A stretch of DNA of 64,000 nucleotides from Sipunculus nudus (lineage: Eukaryota; Annelida; Sipuncula; Golfingiida; Sipunculidae): NCBI GenBank assembly GCA_026874595.1, contig CM049316.1, positions 67,730,676 through 67,794,675 of the forward strand, read 5' to 3'. The notes below the pieces were generated by a model. The model ran no database searches. It saw nothing but the letters and a program-made list of their open reading frames with translations, and was not told the DNA's origin. Positions 13,501-19,700 of the stretch are shown one piece after another; position 1 is the first letter of the stretch, and each line of letters begins with the position of its first letter. The translations under genes and the position numbers were made by a program.

Positions 13501-14358
13501 CGTAATCTGTAACAAACCAGAAGGCAAACATGATATCACAGGTATTATTCATTAGCAATAGCCAGGTCTGCCAAGTATATCACAGAAATCAAATGATACA
13601 AAAGCTACCTCAGTAAGACTAATCCTCCTCTCAGGTATTCAAGATTAAGGGCAAGTTTGTCCTCATCGGTAGCTCAAGACTGTATACTACATCCCTTTGT
13701 CATTTGTACCACCCTAATATCTAAATTGCAAGAACAAATGTTACCACGGTGGTAGGACCGTAATGTTGTACACTGAATGAATTGATCCCACTTCTAAACA
13801 CTGCCTGCATTTTGCTGCAATCTGATTCCTGTGGATCCAAGTATTACAATACAATGAGTGTTGGCATCCTTCCATCATGCCAGACAATGGAATAGCACCT
13901 TATTGTAGTTATGTTGACCTGTGTTGTTAGACATCGTCTGGAGTGACTCTTAATAAAATTACCACACTTATATTTAAAATAATATAGTAACTAACACCAA
14001 TAGTACATAATTAACATGTAGTTGACGTATCCATTTCCATATTTAAGTGAAGGAACTTTTTATGTAAAAGACGTGGCTGCTTTACAGCTATGCTCTAAGG
14101 TTTATTCAGAAATTTGAAAAACAAATACTGACCTTTATTTCCACCAGTCAATCGGAATGGCATGAGAGCACGTACAACACCAAACACCTCCATGGTAAGT
14201 AGGGTGTACACTTTGCCAGTGTTTGGATCAGGTCGTAACAGTTCCAGGGATTTTCCTCTGGAGACCACGATCTCCTGCTGCTTGGTGCCGGAGAAGTTGC
14301 CATGGATAGCGGAGGTGATGCCTGTAGCACGCTGCAGCGTCAGGTTGTACAGAAACAT
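1571..14358 (-). CDS. SF3B3: SF3B3, splicing factor 3b subunit 3 (5' part, 12 coding exons)
   Basis: SF3B3 (SAP130/SF3b130) is a nuclear component of the SF3b subcomplex of U2 snRNP, which acts at branch-site recognition; it is also found in SAGA-type complexes. It is a DDB1/CPSF160-like protein of three WD40-type beta-propellers. Twelve exons join in frame to 467 codons plus one base, against about 1217 residues in vertebrates, so this is the N-terminal 38% (first propeller and the start of the second). Nearly every residue matches the animal protein, from [14 protein letters not shown] through [47 protein letters not shown] and [20 protein letters not shown]. The start is supported by GCC before the ATG and an in-frame TAG 15 nt upstream. 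The gene continues past position 1; no further exon is visible in 1-1570. One intron uses a GC donor. It is divergent to COG4. Confidence 0.97.
1855..2200 (+). repeat. Diverged dispersed repeat with GGTGGCGCCACC
   Basis: GGTGGCCCCACC (about 1862) and GGTGGCGCCACC (2007-2018) are each followed by a NAAACTATCCAAN-type block, as at 9926. The 69-codon open frame across it has no coding features. It lies in the SF3B3 intron between coding exons 11 and 12. Confidence 0.4.
2402..2600 (+). repeat. AT-rich tandem repeat (TTATTTAATAAAATTAA)
   Basis: The motif TTATTTAATAAAATTAA recurs at about 2405, 2472, 2498 and 2530, with degenerate spacers. Confidence 0.6.
4176..4572 (+). mobile_element. Fold-back MITE (TIR TACTGTAGAACATGTAATTTT)
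   Basis: The left end TACTGTAGAAC(...)ATGTAATTTT is mirrored at the right end by AAAATTACATG(CCCC)GGTTCTACAGTA. A fragment of the same family lies at 31048-31140. It lies in the SF3B3 intron between coding exons 9 and 10. Confidence 0.6.
5316..5382 (-). ncRNA. Box C/D snoRNA-like element, copy 1 (intron after coding exon 8)
   Basis: This is the shortest and most diverged copy (67 nt), in the sense of SF3B3. The closing stem is GCTACC/GGTGGC, with one G-U pair in place of A-U, a change compatible with the stem. C-like box ATGAGGA, internal CTGA, guide GATTAGTCTT and D box CTGA are all retained. It starts only 52 nt after the donor of coding exon 8. Confidence 0.68.
7165..7500 (-). repeat. Dispersed repeat in SF3B3 intron
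   Basis: The reverse complement matches 37925-38369, including the end CAAATGGTGCATAATATGCCC (7186-7200 region). It lies just after the GC donor of the SF3B3 exon at 7526-7667. Confidence 0.5.
8220..8290 (-). ncRNA. Box C/D snoRNA-like element, copy 2 (intron after coding exon 4)
   Basis: This is a 71-nt sense-strand element with closing stem GCTACC/GGTAGC, C-like box ATGAGGA, internal CTGA, guide GATTAGTCTT and D box CTGA. Its 3' end lies about 550 nt upstream of the next exon. The base 5' of the guide is T, so pairing with 28S rRNA can extend by one G-U pair. Confidence 0.7.
9178..9278 (+). repeat. Two-copy tandem duplication, 48-bp period
   Basis: GTTTTAGTTTT(T/C)ATT...CCCTGAAGATGTCTCCAC(G/A)TCATA occurs twice in a row (GAAGATG at 9201 and 9249). 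Confidence 0.6.
9300..9526 (-). mobile_element. MITE family B copy 3, inverted and truncated
   Basis: On the minus strand the sequence starts TTGTCCCCAGCTTCTGC and runs through GGGACATTGATTTGGG, a GTCT/GTCC tetranucleotide run and CTTGGTTGGGAT, matching the first half of 32226-32616. The distal half is missing. It lies in the SF3B3 intron between coding exons 3 and 4. Confidence 0.55.
9535..10330 (+). repeat. Dispersed repeat with two diverged units and GGTGGCGCCACC
   Basis: A block containing ATTCAAGGTCAAGGTCACTC and GGTCATGACCCCAA occurs twice (about 9600 and 10050). GGTGGCGCCACC lies at 9926-9937. A related, more diverged copy with GGTGGCGCCACC at 2007-2018 covers about 1855-2200. It abuts the left end of pearl-like element 1. 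Confidence 0.45.
10334..12593 (+). mobile_element. Pearl-like (Helentron-associated) non-autonomous element 1 with six 337-bp core units
   Basis: The left end reads CAAGTGACCCATGGGTCA followed by GCTCAGCTGA. The right end is a GACA/ACGG-type tetranucleotide run (about 12514-12545) followed by a subterminal hairpin (GCTCATATGACTTTCAGTCAGCTGAGC, split 12567-12590) and a terminal CTAA. Between them are six tandem core units of 336-363 bp, each headed by GGTGGCGCCACC or a variant at 10519, 10867, 11203, 11566, 11903 and 12240. The unit at 11203-11565 already carries the tetranucleotide run and hairpin. It lies in the SF3B3 intron between coding exons 3 and 4. Ends plus cores plus microsatellite match the bivalve pearl architecture; the class assignment is inference. 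Confidence 0.7.
12637..12963 (+). mobile_element. MITE family A copy 1 (TIR AAGGCCAAAAA...GGTTCT)
   Basis: This is one of three copies with terminal inverted repeats resembling AAGGCCAAAAAAAA and TGGTTCTCAGGCAC; the other copies are at 24427-24764 and 44200-44505. It contains an 18-G run (12893-12910). It ends 30 bp from SF3B3 coding exon 3. Confidence 0.65.
13604..13673 (-). ncRNA. Box C/D snoRNA-like element, copy 3 (intron after coding exon 1)
   Basis: This is a 70-nt element in the sense of SF3B3 with a perfect 6-bp closing stem GCTACC/GGTAGC, C-like box ATGAGGA, internal CTGA, guide GATTAGTCTT and D box CTGA. Its 3' end is 97 nt upstream of the acceptor of coding exon 2, close to the position typical for intronic C/D snoRNAs. 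The region between C box and D' is partly conserved (GACAAACTTGCCC), while the ten bases before D' differ between copies. Confidence 0.72.
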
Positions 14359-14522
14359 GGCTGCTGCTGGCTACACTTCAACAGCTGGAACAAAATGTAA
14401 AGTCTTTACGAATAATTTTTAAAAAGTTTTTGGAATTTTTTATTTGGTTTTGGTCCATCTCATGTTTGCAACATTTTAATACTACCAGGTCTATGCCAGC
14501 TATCCTAATCACAGACCTTGCA

Positions 14523-14781
14523 TGGCTCAACATTAACTTTTGAAAGTACTTGCCCAGTCGGGCAGGTAACATCTTTCTTTTACTTGCCCTACATGACTTC
14601 TTACTTGCCCTACAAAATTCACTGATTGCATTTATGAACAAAAACATCCTTTTTCTGGCCTTTGGACAAAGGTTTATGTTTGACCCACTTGCCCAGTCGG
14701 GCAAGTAGGAGATGACTTTTAGTTGCCCTTCCACTACTGAAACTTTCATTTGCCCGGGCAAGCAGTTAATCTTTAATGTCC
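14523..14781 (+). mobile_element. MITE family C copy in SF3B3 5' UTR intron
   Basis: It is collinear with 42564-42833 (TTTTGAAAGTACTTGCCC..., GCCTTTGGA, GGGCAAGTAGGAG, GGCAAGCAGTT...TTAATGTC) but its ends are eroded (GGCTCAACATTAAC / TTAATGTCCA). Confidence 0.6.
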
Positions 14782-15163
14782 ATCTTTGCCTTGATTCAGG
14801 GAGCTACTCTGGTGTCTATTTTATGAAAAGTGATCTTGTCAATTGAACCAAACAAATGACTTGCCTGAGCATGCCTAGTGCTAGTTCTAGAACATGTATA
14901 TGTTTAGCTTGGCAGGAACATCGTCAAGAATATGACCAGTCAAATAAAAACATATACACCAGTCTGTTTTCTAGTGCATGCATGCATGGTCTTTGTTCTG
15001 ATGGTGTGTGATAGTGTGTTGTTTACATTTTGATCTTTTTATTTTTATTTCAGCCCTAACACCCGCAGGTTTGTTCATTATTCATGAAAATATAAGGCTA
15101 AGTGGCTCACTGAATCAAGGTCTCTGAACAGTGTAGCTGATAAAGATAGTATGAAGATGATCT

Positions 15164-15233
15164 GCTACCTCAGTAAGACTAATCCAGCTCTCAGGTGATC
15201 AAGAGAAAGGGCAAGTTTGTCCTCATTAGTAGC
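15164..15233 (-). ncRNA. Box C/D snoRNA-like element, copy 4 (SF3B3 5' UTR intron)
   Basis: Read in the SF3B3 sense direction, this 70-nt element starts GCTACT and ends GGTAGC, a 5-bp closing stem with one mismatch. It has the C-like box ATGAGGA directly after the 5' stem, an internal CTGA (D'), the guide GATTAGTCTT, and the D box CTGA immediately before the 3' stem. It lies 779 nt upstream of the first coding-exon acceptor. The guide and both ends are shared with three other intronic copies. Confidence 0.7.
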
Positions 15234-15433
15234 ATGTGATGAAAATAAAATTTAAAAAAATATTTTCTAATTCTATATTCAGATAAAAAATTTACTGAAG
15301 TACACTGAAACAGGCAGCAGAATATATCTGTCACAAAGTGCCCCTCCCCCGACACTTGAGTAGACAAGTCATGACGGAATACTCTTTTCTCTGATAATAT
15401 ATCTATTTACACTGATGACACAATGTATTGTAC

Positions 15434-15990
15434 TATGGCAAGGTATGCTTTTGGTAGGGTTGTGATGATAATAAGTTTTTTATATCATGTGATGATATGA
15501 AATTGGTCGCAGTATATAATGATACTGTAATATCAGTATATGGCAAGGAATGCTATTGGCAGGGTTGTGATGATAATATTTTTTTTTATATCATGTGATG
15601 ATATGAAATTGATTGCAGTATATATAATGATATCATAAAATTGACATAATATCAGTATTTGACAAGGTATGCTTTTGGTAGGGTTGTGATGATAATAAGT
15701 TTTTTATATCATGTGATGATATGAAATTGGTCGCAGTATATAATGATACTGTAATATCAGTATATGGCAAGGAATGCTATTGGCAGGGTTGTGATGATAA
15801 TATTTTTTTTTATATCATGTGATGATATGAAATTGATTGCAGTATATATAATGATATCATAAAATTGACATAATATCAGTATTTGACAAGGTATGCTATT
15901 GGTAGGGTTTTGATGATAATTAGTTTTTTATATCATGTAATGATATGAAATTGCTGCAGTTTTATAATGATATCGTTATATCAGTATTTT
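15434..15990 (+). repeat. Tandem array with higher-order 224-bp dimer
   Basis: Five units of about 105-120 bp (GGCAAGG/GACAAGG...GGTAGGGTTGTGATGATAAT...ATATCATGTGATGATATGAAATTG). Two dimers, A-B-A-B with a 224-bp period (15447 to 15671), are essentially identical, while the A and B units differ. It lies in the SF3B3 5' UTR intron. Confidence 0.75.
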
Positions 15991-16599
15991 TCGAGAGAAA
16001 TAAAGCACAAGTTTGTCATCATGTCACAACTGTAAGATTGATCTTACTTTCCGCCATGTTTCCTGGACTAACTTGTAAGCCAGCAAATAGAAGATTTGGA
16101 TGTTAATCGTTATAAACACGTGTGCCAAACAGATGTACTGAAGGAATATAACCAGGATCATTCAGGATTTTATTTTAAGTGACAGAGTCATGAATGCCAT
16201 TTACAAAACAATGCGATATGGTCAGCAGTCTCTTGCCAATCCTGGGCGTATTACTACAAGTGTAACTGTAAACATGTCAGTAAAATTCAGTTTTAAACTT
16301 GGCCTTTCTAGGAGATAAACAATGGCCGTTTGTATTTTGTCTGATGGTGCAGTCACTAAGGTTAGCATCATTTAACGGAAAGGTACGTAAGTACAAAAAT
16401 AATTGTCAGTGTTTCAACTTGCATTCTGGCATGCAATGAAGCGATATTTGGCTTACGACGAGGCAAGACTGGAGGGATTTAAACCGAAACCAAGGGAATC
16501 ACTCCTTGGCAATTCAAAATATGCATGATCCAAATATCAATATTCTTTAAGTATCATTTGAATACGTTTTTAAGGACAGATGCTGTTCTATGGCGCTGA

Positions 16600-16700
16600 T
16601 TTAGAAAGATTTTTTTGCAGCACTCACCTAGGCAAAACGTCGTGTCGTAGCCGGCTTGGCCAGCTATCCCAGAATTCTCAGCTGTCAAAATGGCGGCGCC
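16600..16700. promoter_or_regulatory. Bidirectional SF3B3/COG4 promoter, TATA-less, YY1/TISU motif at the COG4 ATG
   Basis: The SF3B3 first-exon donor (16628) and the COG4 start codon (16690) are 61 bp apart, so both transcription starts fall in this interval or the 5' UTRs overlap. No TATA box is present. The COG4 start lies in CAAAATGGCGGC (16687-16698 region), the YY1-type sequence. It differs at one position from the TISU consensus SAASATGGCGGC, which drives initiation on very short 5' UTRs. A short COG4 leader would fit the space available. The gene order is known from vertebrates; use of the motif is inference. Confidence 0.7.
16628..16690 (-). other. SF3B3: SF3B3 non-coding first exon (5' end unknown)
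   Basis: On the minus strand a strong donor, AG followed by GTGAGTG, ends an exon at 16628. It lies in the CpG-containing gap between the two divergent genes, and the first coding exon has an acceptor at 14385/14384 that needs an upstream partner. The resulting 5' UTR intron is about 2.2 kb. The transcription start must lie a short distance to the right, before or just inside COG4 exon 1. The right limit given here is a guess (the COG4 ATG). Confidence 0.6.
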
Positions 16701-19700
16701 CAGGGATGCCACGTCCGTTGGACCTTTCCAAAATGTAGAAACTTTGACAAATATGGATGATATGAAAAAGGCGTACGACTATCTTTGCAAAGAAGAGGTA
16801 TTTGGCTCATTGATTAGAGGCGCTTTAAAATATTAACACGTCATCGTATTAAAAGCCACTTTGCACAAAAACTATTAGAGCGATAATAAGGGTAATGTTC
16901 CCGCCCACTAAGTTGACATGCAGTTGACAGGTCCCTTGGAAGTGTTAAAATCAAAGGAGCTTTTCACAAGCAATTGCAGCTTCAGTTTTCAAGAATAAGT
17001 CAAAGCTTGGAGCCACTTTAGAACGCGGGCTACGCTCCTATTGAGGAACATGAGAATATAAATAAAACTGTCTCCTCTTATTTTTTCCTATTTTAACTCC
17101 CCACTTTTTCCCTGCAGATGTCCTTACACTCATATCAACTCTCCTAACATAAACATATACAACTACTTAACATCAGAAGTTGCCTGAATTGGAAATCTAA
17201 CCTACAATCTCTAGACTAGGAGCCCTACACGCAACTAAGTGAGCCGTAAAGACGAGATACCAGCAGGGGCGAGTTTTGTTCATTTATATCTGCGATTGAA
17301 GCGCAATATATCACGAAAATGGGGAACCATTTACAATTTGAACAGAAGAATTAAGCATAAGGTGGGGGCTCCGCCCCTACTCCCTTTGTCAGGTGGGGAA
17401 CCCAGGTTCCCTGGACCTCTCCTCCTCTAATATAATAGACTCCAGTTATGAGCAAAATTAAATATGGGAATTCTCAGGAAAATAATATGTATCGGCCTTT
17501 GTCAGGAAACAATTTATTATGCGACACCCGTACCTGCGGAAGGCTGCAGCCCGGTTTCTCTAGTTCTGCCCAAAGCTTTTGCATGTCCATATTTTAGTTT
17601 ACCTGGCTTTACCTGGCTTTGCTCAATTAAATCGTCAGTTGGCAGATGTTCAGAATACGGTCTAAATACACCTAAATCAGTGCAAAGCCAAAGGATAGCA
17701 CAATTTAATCAGACTCATAATTATCAGGCTCTGCCAAATATTTAGTCAGATATCCATACAGTTAGAGTTTCTACAATATAAGCCTAAGATTACACACCAC
17801 TCCATACCCTTAATTGTAACGTACCAGTATCAACGGTATCATGCCCTGTCTGCCATTCCCAAAATATGGAGTCCAGTTTGCCGAATCCCAGATTGCAGAA
17901 TTTGAACTATTTGATATGAAATCCTCTAATAATTTGTAAACTATTAATGATTTTTGGAGCATGACAAAAACAACATAAAAAGGCATTGATGGAATGCCTA
18001 TTTCAATGTATACAAACAAGAAGCCCTTGCCTCAATTACCGCGTCTTAACAGCTACCAGTCGGCAACCTGGCAGGCAACTAGTCACGCATGATTTGTCAT
18101 AGCTGCCACTTTGAGGTCCCTGGAAACAAGCTATCGTACATGATCTACCCATGGTTCTGCTGACGTAATCTCCTTGCTTTTTATAGTAATTGTTTTAGTT
18201 ATGCAAATTGTTTTTTTATGTGGTTACTATAGTTAGCTCTGCTGACTATAAGTCATCTGAGCTATAGTCGTGGTCCATTGTCCGTCGTCCGACTGTCTGT
18301 CTGTCTGTCCGTCCGTCCGTCTGTCCGTCCGTAAGACTGGCACGTTATGACACCATTGGACCTACAAATCGGAAAATTGCCATGCAGTCAGAAGTCCCCA
18401 AAATCTCCTACCATGCTGAAAATTGGGTCAATAGGACTTCGTTCCTTTGAGATATTAAGGAAAAACCTCAATTTTTTATTAGAAATCTATTTTCACACTT
18501 CAGGACTGCCTAATATCAAAACCACTCATCTGGTTTTCTTCATATTTACCATAAATATTCCCTATATAGTTCCTATGTACATGCCAGAAATTAAGTCAGT
18601 ATTATTTAATTTAAAAAGTTATGGGCCCAAACATAATGGACTTTGTAAAAAAATCAGGAAAGATATTTGGTCACTTAAGACCAAAAGTGTTCAAGGTAGG
18701 GACTTTTTTTCAGTAATACAACTTTAATTGGTCAAAATTTGTTTACCAAAAATTAGATCAAAATCTGTCAAATTTTTTTTAAATATTGGCCAAAATATAA
18801 AATTGGAACCTTAAATTTTGCCCAAGTTTGATCATGGCACGTTTTTTCCCTGTAACTGCTGAGGATTTAATTTTCAAAGCATGTTTTTGTTACCATTTCA
18901 ACTGTTAACACCAACAATTTGAAACCAGTTGATCAAAAACTGTAGATTTTAATCAAGTTTTCAAGCACCATGTCACATATTGTTTACATCAAGCTAGTGT
19001 TATGCAGTTTGCTAGAGCTCAGCTCCCCAGCTTCAGCTCTAAGTTCCTTAAATTTGGCATACAGTTAGATGTCTCCAAAATCCCCTACCATGCCAAGAAT
19101 TTGATCACTAGGACTTTATTCCTTCGAAATATTAATGAAAACTTCATTTTTCCATTAAAAACCCATTGTTACTCTGTAAGACTGCCTAATATCAAAACCA
19201 CTGATCTGACTTTGATCATATATAATATACATGTTTTTCTATACATTCCCTAAGCACATGCCAGAAATGATGTCAGTATTGCATAATTGTTTTAAGTTAT
19301 GGGCCCAAACATGATGCACTTTTTAAAAATCAAGAAATATATTTACTCCCTTAACAAGAGGATTGCTGAAGCTAGGGATTTTTTGTCAGGGATGTAACAT
19401 TATTTAATCAAGATTCAATTGAATACCAAATATTAGTTCTGAATTTTTCAAATTTTATAAGTTATTAGTATAAATATAAAATTAGTACCTTAAATTTTGC
19501 CCAACTTTGACCATGGCATGTTTGTTTCCTGAGAGCACTGTTGATATAATTTTTATATCATGCACATATAAGGATTTCATCTTTATAGTTTAGAAAGCTG
19601 AAACAAATTTGCCAAATATTGTAGCTTTTATTAATGTTTTTATGAGACCATGTCAGACCAAAGCTCAATCAAGCTATAGTAAAGGTATATATCAAGTTAG

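Larger units (their letters stand above)
1571..16690 (-). other. SF3B3: SF3B3 exon table
   Basis: Coding exons in transcript order, with splice phase at the exon end: 14133-14358 (phase 1), 13430-13506 (0), 12993-13086 (1), 8711-8883 (0), 7526-7667 (1, GC donor), 6767-6879 (0), 6237-6299 (0), 5435-5509 (0), 4688-4791 (2), 3564-3729 (0), 2711-2806 (0), 1571-1643 (1). The first coding exon carries 26 nt of 5' UTR (14359-14384) after a TTCCAG acceptor. It is joined to an upstream non-coding exon whose donor (CTAG then GTGAGT) lies at 16628/16627. The 5' end of that exon is not defined by sequence. Codon totals checked exon by exon agree with an uninterrupted reading frame. Confidence 0.93.

Noticed and set aside
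14378-14761. 127-codon minus-strand open frame upstream of the SF3B3 ATG
   Set aside because: It lies in the 5' UTR intron and mostly inside a MITE; its peptide is not conserved.
5316-15233. The four SF3B3 intronic elements read as tRNA-like or as tiny TIR transposons
   Set aside because: tRNA arms do not form. The MITE reading explains the inverted ends but not the fixed single orientation, one copy per intron, the C/D boxes, or the invariant rRNA-complementary guide. It remains the main alternative.
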